From: JAHBNG01 sp039028975
Lineage (GTDB): Bacteria; Chloroflexota; Anaerolineae; Caldilineales; Caldilineaceae
Assembly (NCBI GenBank): GCA_039028975.1
Contig: JBCCHB010000082.1
Coordinates: 1 to 64,000 of the forward strand
Direction of reading: 5' to 3'
DNA length: 64,000 nucleotides
The first letter of the stretch is position 1. Each line of letters opens with the position of its first letter. Positions 8,135 to 15,825 of the stretch are shown one piece after another. The position numbers and the translations under genes were made by a program. Below the pieces are notes generated by a model that was given only the letters and a program-made list of their open reading frames with translations, made no database searches and was not told where the DNA came from.

Positions 8135-10285
8135 ATGTTACCCGCTAGTACAAACCAACCCCTTGATGAACCTGTTCTCGAAATCAAAGAGCTAAAGACC
8201 CACTTCAAGCTTGATACGGGGACCATTCGCGCAGTCGATGGCGTGACGCTAACTCTGAACCGGGGCAAAACATTGGGTGTCATCGGTGAAAGTGGCTGCG
8301 GCAAGTCGGTAACTGCTCATTCAATCTTGCGACTCATTCCATCACCACCTGGCCGGATTGTCGAGGGCGAGATTCTGCTCCATCGTGACAATGAGATCAT
8401 CGACATTGCTCAGCTCAGGCTCCATTCTGACATCTTACGGGGAATCCGTGGCAATGACATTGGCATGATCTTTCAGGAGCCGATGACCTCCTTTGGACCA
8501 CTGCATACCATCGGTAACCAGATCATGGAAGCCATCTTGAACCATCATGAAGATGTGTCGGAGGGTGCCGCGAAAGCTCAGGCCATCGATCTGCTTCGCC
8601 AAGTCGGTATCCCCAATCCAGAACAGCGCATCGATGCCTATCCCCACGAATTTAGTGGTGGGATGCGGCAGCGAGCCATGATCGCTATGGCCCTTAGCTG
8701 TTCCCCCAAATTACTCATTGCCGACGAGCCAACCACCTCTCTCGACGTCACCATCGAAGCCCAGATTTTGGAGCTGCTGAGCGAATTGCAAGAGCAGACC
8801 GGAATGGCCATCATGCTTATCTCCCACAATTTGGCTGTCGTGTCAGAGATGGCCGATGAAATTGCTGTTATGTACTTGGGCAAGCGGGTGGAATTTGGTT
8901 CGACTGAGGCTATCTTCGAGAATCCACTTCATCCTTACACCCAGGGTCTATGGGAATCTATTCCCACAGTGGATGGCCCGCGGGAGAGGTTGGTGCCTAT
9001 TCCTGGTGTCGTGCCTAGCCCCAGGGATCTGCCGTCGGGTTGCGTCTTCTCGTCCCGCTGCAGCCGCTTTATGCCGGGTATTTGTGATGCGCCCCAGCCA
9101 GTCCCCAGCATAGAAGCCGAGCCAGGTCATTTTGTTAGCTGCTATCTTTATAGCGACGAACAGATGGAAGAAGCGAGGCATAAGGGCGTAGTGATTGAAC
9201 TGGAAGATCAAGAGGAAGTTCAACGAGATGCAGCGATCACCACAGAACCAACGTCGAATGGTAGTTTACCTGCCCAATCATTCAAACCAATTGTAGAAGT
9301 ACGAGACTTGCAGCAGTACTTTCCCATCCAGAAAGGCTTTTTACGCCGTACCGTGGGCTATGTCAAAGCCGTCAATGGGGTAGACCTCACCATCAACGAA
9401 GGCGAGACGTTAGGACTTGTGGGTGAGAGTGGCTGTGGAAAGTCAACGCTGGGTCGCGCGATTCTTCGGCTTTATGAGCCAACCAATGGTGAAGTGATTC
9501 TTCATCAAGATGGGAAACGGTTGCCTGTCCTCCAGCTTGAGCGGCACGAGATGCGACCTGTTCGCGCCAACATGCAGATGATCTTCCAGGATCCGTTTGC
9601 TTCCCTTAACGAGCGAATGAACGTGCTCCAGAATGTTATTGAGCCGTTGGTCTGTAACGAGATCGGCACCCCCCAAGAACGCGAGGCAAAGGCAGAGAAG
9701 TTACTGATGCAAGTTGGTTTACGCCGAGAGCATCTGCGTCGATATCCTCATTCATTTAGTGGCGGGCAGCGACAGCGTATTGGCATTGCCCGCGCCCTCT
9801 CTATCGAACCCAAGTTTATTGTGGCCGATGAGCCAGTCTTTGCCTTAGATGTCTCAGTGCAGGCCCAAATCCTCAACCTGATGAAGGAGCTACAAGAGGA
9901 ATTTGGTCTCTCTTACCTCTTCATCTCCCACGACATGGCTGTCATTCGCTACATGGCCGACCGCATTGCCGTCATGTATGTGGGCAAACTGGTTGAATAT
10001 GCCCCCCGGGATGAATTGCTTCAACATCCAGCTCATCCCTATACGGAAGCGCTCCATTCTGCTGTGCCACGCTTGACCGAGCACAACCGCCGGGACCGTA
10101 TCGTTCTGGAAGGATCACCACCGGATCCAAGCAATCTACCCCCAGGTTGTGTATTCCAGACTCGGTGTCGCTATGCCGAAGCCAGGTGTATGGACGAGGA
10201 GCCACTGCTGGAGGAGATTTCGGCTGGTCATTTTGTGGCATGTCATTTGGCCAATGAGCTAAAACTTGAGGGGATTGGTGGATAG
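8135..10285 (+). CDS. Fused dual ABC ATPase of peptide transporter (OppD-OppF fusion)
   Basis: A 716-residue fusion of the two ATPases that are usually separate. Module 1 has Walker A GESGCGKS (51-58), signature FSGGMRQR and Walker B LLIADEPTTSLD. Module 2 has Walker A GESGCGKST (from residue 430), signature FSGGQRQRIGIARAL and Walker B FIVADEPVFALD. Each module ends with the oligopeptide-transporter C-terminal extension carrying four cysteines (GCVFSSRC...C...C and GCVFQTRC...C...C), a pattern that in some Dpp ATPases holds an Fe-S cluster. The ATG at 8135 is preferred over an earlier ATG at 8084 that overlaps the VOC gene. It completes a full importer with the three genes upstream. Confidence 0.95.
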   Translation: MLPASTNQPLDEPVLEIKELKTHFKLDTGTIRAVDGVTLTLNRGKTLGVIGESGCGKSVTAHSILRLIPSPPGRIVEGEILLHRDNEIIDIAQLRLHSDILRGIRGNDIGMIFQEPMTSFGPLHTIGNQIMEAILNHHEDVSEGAAKAQAIDLLRQVGIPNPEQRIDAYPHEFSGGMRQRAMIAMALSCSPKLLIADEPTTSLDVTIEAQILELLSELQEQTGMAIMLISHNLAVVSEMADEIAVMYLGKRVEFGSTEAIFENPLHPYTQGLWESIPTVDGPRERLVPIPGVVPSPRDLPSGCVFSSRCSRFMPGICDAPQPVPSIEAEPGHFVSCYLYSDEQMEEARHKGVVIELEDQEEVQRDAAITTEPTSNGSLPAQSFKPIVEVRDLQQYFPIQKGFLRRTVGYVKAVNGVDLTINEGETLGLVGESGCGKSTLGRAILRLYEPTNGEVILHQDGKRLPVLQLERHEMRPVRANMQMIFQDPFASLNERMNVLQNVIEPLVCNEIGTPQEREAKAEKLLMQVGLRREHLRRYPHSFSGGQRQRIGIARALSIEPKFIVADEPVFALDVSVQAQILNLMKELQEEFGLSYLFISHDMAVIRYMADRIAVMYVGKLVEYAPRDELLQHPAHPYTEALHSAVPRLTEHNRRDRIVLEGSPPDPSNLPPGCVFQTRCRYAEARCMDEEPLLEEISAGHFVACHLANELKLEGIGG

Positions 10286-10349
10286 CTGACTATACCATAG
10301 ATTCGTTGATCATTTTATGGTCAATTTGAAAACCGAATTTTTCCACAGC

Positions 10350-10868
10350 TCTTCAAGAACAACCAAACTATGATTATCAAACGGGACCAAGCATAGAAGA
10401 GCTACGTTGTATACACCTTGTACACACTTCCCCCAACGTAACGACTTTATGGTACTAAAGCTATCGATTGTTTGTGATAGATACCTTCTTATGTCGTCCA
10501 CTCCCCAGCAAATTAAATATTGAGGTGCGACAGCTGGCCGATATGAAGATGACAATTGGAAAGACATTATACACTGGTCCATTCAGTGTTTGATTACTGC
10601 TGAGATGCTACAAGTATCGCAAGAGAATGTCGATGAAATGACTGCCTCAGAAAACATAGAGGTTAAGCGGTTATTAGGGCTAGAGGGAGAGCTAGGAGAG
10701 ATGATGGGTTTGTCCAACGATTTCTGTTACCAAGCTATTCGTCAGGTTGGGAACTATAAGGACATTTATAATCGCTATCTTGGTCCGAAGACCATCTTTG
10801 ACCTACCTCGCGGACTTAATGCCCTTTACACAGATGGTGGATTGCTCTATCCTTTACCATTTAAATGA
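10350..10868 (+). pseudogene. Decayed general L-amino-acid-binding protein gene (AapJ-like)
   Basis: From 10524 to 10868 the frame reads GATAGRYEDDNWKDIIHW and continues through QVGNYKDIYNRYLGPKTIF to RGLNALYTDGGLLYPLPFK. These match, from memory, the C-terminus of AapJ/BztA-type periplasmic amino-acid receptors (DDxWxDI, QVGNYGEIYxRNLG, RGLNALWTxGGLxYxPPxR). An in-frame TGA (10521-10523) blocks the frame. Upstream, fragments such as FKNNQTM (about 10355-10380) and CDRYLLMS occur in shifted frames interrupted by stops, as expected of the rest of the gene in decay. No signal peptide or transporter partners are nearby. I call it a remnant; translation of the last 92 codons from TTG at 10590 is possible but unlikely to be functional. 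Confidence 0.75.
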
Positions 10869-10895
10869 TAAGTAATTTTCTAGAAAGAACAGACA

Positions 10896-11177
10896 ATGCC
10901 ACAACGACAAAAAGTAATGATTCTTTACCTGTCCAACTCTGCCTTAGACAGCAACGTTACAGGATGGACTTTATACGACGGCACGGGTAAGACAAGGCCC
11001 ACAACGGGTGATAGTGAAGTACCCCCTTATGAAACAGGATTAGATGCCCTATTGGATGGCTGGCGGGTGATCCAGTTTCCCCAACTAATTCCGCCCTATC
11101 CAAATATGGAATATACAACCTCATTTCACATGTTTGAATTTATCTTTGAAAAAATCGAGGAGACTGATGAATCGTGA
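10896..11177 (+). CDS. Small conserved-looking protein of unknown function
   Basis: A 93-residue soluble protein, MPQRQKVMILYLSNSALDSN through EFIFEKIEETDES. It is predicted alpha/beta with a central 'LLDGWRVIQFPQLIPPYPN' segment and a final strand-like FHMFEFIFEK. I do not recognise a family. The start ATG is preceded by GAAAG. Its stop codon overlaps the GTG start of the downstream PhyH-type dioxygenase (GTGA, 11174-11177), so the two are very probably translationally coupled and act together. Confidence 0.7.
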   Translation: MPQRQKVMILYLSNSALDSNVTGWTLYDGTGKTRPTTGDSEVPPYETGLDALLDGWRVIQFPQLIPPYPNMEYTTSFHMFEFIFEKIEETDES

Positions 11178-12067
11178 GTACGAATACGACACCCATAGTT
11201 AACAAAGAGCATTTGCTTACCACAAACCAGATGGCCTCTTTTGCCGCTCGTGGATTTCTTCGTTTCGATAATTTGATTCCCCAAGACATCAACCAAGCTG
11301 TCATGGCTGAAATTGACGCTGGCACCATTGACCGACCAGCAGGTGGTTCATTGCTCTCCGAGTGCTATCCTCTACCTTCGCCTCTTGGCCAGATGCTTCG
11401 CCTGCCGGTAGTGCAGGGCGTCATCCAAAGCCTAGTCGGTCCCGATCCAATCTTTGATCACCACGCCATCCACATTCGGAAGCCCAACGAAGGGCATGCT
11501 CAAGGGTTACATGGTGACTCAATCATCGATACGCGAATGCATTTTGACATTCAGCTTATGTATTTTCCCCACGATGTACCGCTGGAAATGGGTGGCACAC
11601 TAATTTTACCAGGGAGCCAATTCCGCCGCATCAACGAATCGGACATTGCTCGCTACCAGAACTTCCGCGGTCAAATCCCTATGGTCTGTGAGGCCGGCAC
11701 CCTGTTGGCCCTTCATCACGGCATCTGGCACTGTGGCCGCCGCAATCAAACGGACCAGACTCGCTACATGTATAAAGTACGCTTGAACCCACGAGTTCGC
11801 CAGTTGCGTCTCTGGAATACAGACGATCTGGATGCTCAAATGGCCGATGATCCCTACAGGAGGAAAAATCGACAAGGGAGTGATGAGGAGAATCTTTACG
11901 TAATCTTAGGCCGCCGCGAGCCGTGGTTTGAGTACCCAACTGGACGCCTTGAGATTGTGAATCGCTCTAAATTCTGGCGTTTTCTGAGCGGGAATGAGGA
12001 ATTTGACGCTCAATACTGGCTCACGCGGTTGGAGAACAAGCCAGAGAATTTATCCTTAGCAGCGTAA
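11174..12067 (+). CDS. Phytanoyl-CoA dioxygenase (PhyH)-family protein
   Basis: A 297-residue Fe(II)/2-oxoglutarate-dependent oxygenase of the PhyH family. The double-stranded beta-helix facial triad is visible: His113 and Asp115 in GLHGDS, and a distal His in the ALHHGIWHCGRRNQTDQ segment, followed by the Arg (RYMYKVR) expected to bind 2-oxoglutarate. The GTG at 11174 is used and overlaps the previous stop by 4 bases. The family hydroxylates many small molecules and natural products, and the substrate here is unknown. It is one of three PhyH-family genes in this window. Confidence 0.9.
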   Translation: MSTNTTPIVNKEHLLTTNQMASFAARGFLRFDNLIPQDINQAVMAEIDAGTIDRPAGGSLLSECYPLPSPLGQMLRLPVVQGVIQSLVGPDPIFDHHAIHIRKPNEGHAQGLHGDSIIDTRMHFDIQLMYFPHDVPLEMGGTLILPGSQFRRINESDIARYQNFRGQIPMVCEAGTLLALHHGIWHCGRRNQTDQTRYMYKVRLNPRVRQLRLWNTDDLDAQMADDPYRRKNRQGSDEENLYVILGRREPWFEYPTGRLEIVNRSKFWRFLSGNEEFDAQYWLTRLENKPENLSLAA

Positions 12068-12109
12068 ATGGGTACGTAACCTGGTCAAGGGGCTTATAAT
12101 CATTAGAGC

Positions 12110-12153
12110 GCAATGTCGTTCTGAGAAACCGAAGAATCTCTCATTGACGTTGC
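12110..12153. repeat. Short extragenic inverted repeat
   Basis: The ends gcaatgtc (12110-12117) and gacgttgc (12146-12153) are near-perfect inverted repeats around ttctgagaaaccgaagaatc, a wording common in dispersed intergenic elements. It lies between the convergent PhyH and FtsX-like genes and could also act as a bidirectional transcription stop. Confidence 0.5.
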
Positions 12154-12163
12154 AATCTACTGA

Positions 12164-14572
12164 TTACTCGTAACTCAATACTTCCCGTACTGTCAATCGC
12201 GACGCTCCCCGTGCTGGCAACCAGCTTGCCATTAGCGCCAGTAGCAGTACGATGAAGAGCCACAGAATCGCTCCATTCGTCGAGAAGATGTAGCTGGGCG
12301 CGGCCTGCAATAGCGTTGTTCCTACAGTATTTGTGAGCACACGACTGGCGGGCAGGGCCAACGCGCTCCCAATGAACCAGCTGATCAGCCCAATCAATAT
12401 ACCCTCCACCAGCACGATGCGCAGCACCGAACGATTGGAAGCACCAATCGCGCGCATCACGCCGATTTCACGCGTTCGCTCGATGACGTTGATGCTCATG
12501 GTCCCCATCAACCCCAATCCGCCGACAATGCCCAATAGCACGGCCATAGCCAATAGGAAGATAACAATCACGTCGAAGATAGTGCTGATGATAGTACGCG
12601 CCTGCGCGATTGTCTGCATCTGTTGAACACGGAAGCCACTGTTCCGATAGCGTTCTTCAATGATCTGACCTAGTTTAGCCTGGTTATCTGCGCTGCGGTC
12701 AGTCAGTTGAACCAGTGAAATCTGCGCTCGGCCAACATCGTTGGTGATTTGAGCATAGTAATCGCGGTTCATAAAGACGTTCGCTCCGGTTAGCGCACCG
12801 CGCGAGATGCCCACGATGATAAAGTCCCGATCCTTATTTTCTACATTGAGCGTCACTGTGTCATACAGTTCCACGTCTTCCTCGGCGCCGATAAAATCGG
12901 TATTGACAACGATAGCATTGGCATCATCCTCTAAAAGCCAGCGTCCCTCAACGATGGTCGGGTTGAGGGTTTCTGCATTCCAAGCTGGTGCATAGATAAT
13001 GATGCTGTCGCTTTCAGTATCGTCAGGACGGACGCGGCGTGTCGAACCGAAACCCCATGTCTCTACACTCGCTACACCAGGTAGATTGATGACCTCGTTC
13101 TCAATTCGCTGGACGCGATAGGAGCGATCGAAGATGATCTGAATGTCATAATCGAAGAGATTGAGTACATCATCCACTGTTTGCTGTAATGAGGCACGTA
13201 TGCTAAAGATCGAGACAAAGATCACGCTGGCCAGCGACAGGGTGATGAGCGTCAACGTCAGCCTCGCCTTTCGCCGGAAGGTGTTGCGCAACGAAATCTG
13301 CATGGGACGTTCTATGGGTAGGATGTAGCGCAGGCCGACAAAGAAACGGTCGATTATGCCCGTGCCAAATTGTCCCTTACCCAGACCCTGTTCGCTGATG
13401 GCCTTTTGCACGGTGACGCTCACGCCGCGCCACGTGGGGACGGATGCGGCCAGCATGGGCACAGTCAAACCGATAAGGACCTGTACAAGGACCACACGGG
13501 GCGAGAGTTGGAAGCCTGCCAGATCAAAATTAAGGAAGCCAGCAAAAAACGAGGCCAGCCCTAGTGCGCCCAGTCCAGCCAGTGGGATAGCAATAAGCAC
13601 CGCGATGACCCCAAAGAGCAGCACCATGACAAAGTACATGCCAGTGATTTGGTAGCCGCGTCCACCAATGGCCTTCATAATACCAATCTGGCGTACCTGC
13701 TGAGCCATGATGGCGGAGAGCGTATTAACAATAAGGAACATGCTCAATGCCAGGGAGAGCACGCCAATCGCGCCCAGAATGGTCGATAGCGTGTCGAGAA
13801 AACTCTGTGCAGGGTGTTCGCCCGGCGGCGGCACCAGCGCAAAGATTACATTAACGTTTGCGCGTTCCAGCTTCTTCTGTACCGCTTTGGCAACGGCGTT
13901 AACGTGGTCAGCATCCAACCTGTTTTCGGCGACAGTGAAGACTACCTGATTGAAGTCCCGCGGCTCGCCCAGCCATTCCAGCGTATCAAAGTTAATGTAA
14001 CCGTAGCCCGAACCATTGATGAAGGCCGGAAGTTGGCTGATATCATGCACTGTCCCAGCCATGCGCACCGCACGCTTCTTGCCGTTGGGCGGTTCGATAG
14101 TTAGCACATCGTCGATCTCTACATTCCCCAAGCCCAGCGACGGTGACAGAGAGGCTCGCTCAATTAGCAACGCATGGCGTGGCGGTGGAAATTCACCATC
14201 TTGTGCCGCTACGCGATTGATGGCCATCTCCTTATAGTCGGGGATGGCATTTAGCTGCATGTTGTACCAAGTTTCATCGTCGGTTTGAAAGCGTACGTTG
14301 ACAAAGCGCCTACCCTCGGCCTTGTCCACCTCTGGCATGGCTTCAATGGACTCGATCATATCGTCATCGAAGGTCGACAAGCAGAAGATGAGGCCGTCGG
14401 ACGGATTGACCGATGCATAAGCCGCGGGCAGACTTTGATCCACAATCACTTGTGCGCCCATGACCATGCCTATGGCAGTAATGCCGATGGCAATAGACAA
14501 CAGCACCAGAATCGTTCGCGTTTTATTTGACCACAGATCGCGCAATACTTTGCGCCAACGTGGTGAGATCAT
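12164..14572 (-). CDS. FtsX/MacB-like ABC transporter permease
   Basis: An 802-residue membrane protein with two FtsX-type units. It has an N-terminal helix (RTILVLLSIAIGITAIGMVMGAQV), an extracytoplasmic domain of about 220 residues, and a three-helix FtsX block near 265-385 containing VRQIGIMKAIGGR. A second helix follows at about 425-455, then another extracytoplasmic domain and a final FtsX block with the hallmark ERTREIGVMRAIGASNRSV. This is the layout of long LolC/MacB-like permeases that move lipids, lipoproteins or peptides across or out of the membrane by mechanotransmission. AAGGAG precedes the ATG. The gene lies 17 bp after the Bax1-type gene. No cognate ATPase is adjacent in the window, which is unusual. 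Confidence 0.9.
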   Translation of the reverse strand: MISPRWRKVLRDLWSNKTRTILVLLSIAIGITAIGMVMGAQVIVDQSLPAAYASVNPSDGLIFCLSTFDDDMIESIEAMPEVDKAEGRRFVNVRFQTDDETWYNMQLNAIPDYKEMAINRVAAQDGEFPPPRHALLIERASLSPSLGLGNVEIDDVLTIEPPNGKKRAVRMAGTVHDISQLPAFINGSGYGYINFDTLEWLGEPRDFNQVVFTVAENRLDADHVNAVAKAVQKKLERANVNVIFALVPPPGEHPAQSFLDTLSTILGAIGVLSLALSMFLIVNTLSAIMAQQVRQIGIMKAIGGRGYQITGMYFVMVLLFGVIAVLIAIPLAGLGALGLASFFAGFLNFDLAGFQLSPRVVLVQVLIGLTVPMLAASVPTWRGVSVTVQKAISEQGLGKGQFGTGIIDRFFVGLRYILPIERPMQISLRNTFRRKARLTLTLITLSLASVIFVSIFSIRASLQQTVDDVLNLFDYDIQIIFDRSYRVQRIENEVINLPGVASVETWGFGSTRRVRPDDTESDSIIIYAPAWNAETLNPTIVEGRWLLEDDANAIVVNTDFIGAEEDVELYDTVTLNVENKDRDFIIVGISRGALTGANVFMNRDYYAQITNDVGRAQISLVQLTDRSADNQAKLGQIIEERYRNSGFRVQQMQTIAQARTIISTIFDVIVIFLLAMAVLLGIVGGLGLMGTMSINVIERTREIGVMRAIGASNRSVLRIVLVEGILIGLISWFIGSALALPASRVLTNTVGTTLLQAAPSYIFSTNGAILWLFIVLLLALMASWLPARGASRLTVREVLSYE

Positions 14573-14589
14573 AGTTGCTCCTTCATAGG

Positions 14590-15825
14590 TTATACTGCCA
14601 CCTTTTCAACCGCGGCCATCACATCCTTCAATACAGGTTTATTCTTAAAGTAGAGCACCTCTGATGGCACATTCTGTAGCTTCTCCTTGGCCAAATTAAC
14701 TCCTTCATAGACCAACAAAATCAGATCTTCCCGCTTGGCAGCCCGCACCTTTTTAACTTTGCGCTCCAGATACTCGGGATGCCAAAAGCCCACAATTTCG
14801 ATCAGTGCCCGACGACCATCGTTTTTGTGGGTTACGGCAAAATCGGGGATCATGACCGTGTCGTCCACCAGGATCACTTCGTCTTCCCGCGTCAGTCTCC
14901 ATTGACCCCGATCCGAACCAAACTTCTCGGCAAATTGGGCGGCAAAATCAGCTTCCATGCGACTATCGAATTCGCCACTGGCCTTAAAGTGGGTTGTCAA
15001 GGGAGCGCTGTGATTGAGATGATAAGTGAGCAGATCGCGATGGGGTGGCGGACGGACGGTCGCCCACATGCGCCATCGTTGGCAAAGGAAGAGGGCTGGT
15101 AAGAAGGCCGCAAGCTGGCGACCATAACGAGTTGTTGATTTGACAAAGGGAGAAATCGGTCCATCCAATGTCACATCATATCCTTGCTTACCGTCCACCT
15201 CGTCCTTGAGCGGAGTCGCCCAGAACATTAGCTTAAAGAGTTTAACATACTTCCAAAAATCCTTGTAGTTGTCATAGATGTGGACCTGCATCTGGTCAGA
15301 CCAGTAGAGCGCTGCCCGGGAAAGTTCTAAATTGTAGCGGGCAATCAATGTATCAGGCGTCCACTCTGGACCAGGGTCAGTGAGTAGATACGCCGCAGGG
15401 AGGTCGGCATAAAGGGCCTCTTCTAGCTCTGCCATACTCATACCCATAGAAGCCGATACTTCAGAGACGATTTCCCCCCGAGTACGAGGATGCAGTAGAT
15501 CGGGTTGGACAAAGGCTGGACCTGCGGCAAAGAGCCGTTCTCGCACTTCCTGGGGCGTAAAGAGGGTTTCAATGGGTTCAAAGGTTGCCGAATCGCTCAG
15601 CACTTTGGCTAGACCGCGCACAATGGTATAGTCGATGCGCTCGCCTTCATACACTTCAAGGACCTGTTGCCAAGCACTTTGGGGTTGATTAATTTGGGAT
15701 TGAATCAGTTCAATCAGTTCGGACGCGGTCTGCCGCCAGTGAGAATCCGTCGCTTTGAGCAGACGCACATAGAGCTGCCCTTTGCGTCGATAGAGCCGTG
15801 GACGAACCAGATCACCCGTCAGCAT
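14590..15825 (-). CDS. Bax1-like nuclease (DUF790), partner of XPB helicase
   Basis: A 411-residue DUF790 protein, the family of archaeal Bax1 (binds archaeal XPB), a structure-specific nuclease that works with XPB helicase in nucleotide-excision-type repair. The nuclease core is visible as MIPDFAV (Asp328) and ALIEIVGFWHPEYLERKVKK (Glu343), a PD-(D/E)xK-like site. The N-terminal MLTGDLVRPRLYRRKGQLYV is the usual start of the family. I use the ATG at 15825, which overlaps the helicase stop (15812) by 14 bp; longer in-frame starts up to 15990 lie inside the helicase gene and read as its shadow. Context with the helicase supports the call strongly. Confidence 0.9.
   Translation of the reverse strand: MLTGDLVRPRLYRRKGQLYVRLLKATDSHWRQTASELIELIQSQINQPQSAWQQVLEVYEGERIDYTIVRGLAKVLSDSATFEPIETLFTPQEVRERLFAAGPAFVQPDLLHPRTRGEIVSEVSASMGMSMAELEEALYADLPAAYLLTDPGPEWTPDTLIARYNLELSRAALYWSDQMQVHIYDNYKDFWKYVKLFKLMFWATPLKDEVDGKQGYDVTLDGPISPFVKSTTRYGRQLAAFLPALFLCQRWRMWATVRPPPHRDLLTYHLNHSAPLTTHFKASGEFDSRMEADFAAQFAEKFGSDRGQWRLTREDEVILVDDTVMIPDFAVTHKNDGRRALIEIVGFWHPEYLERKVKKVRAAKREDLILLVYEGVNLAKEKLQNVPSEVLYFKNKPVLKDVMAAVEKVAV

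Noticed and set aside
12333..14530. Several + strand frames opposite the FtsX-like gene
   Set aside because: They are shadows of a minus-strand coding region with clear family motifs.
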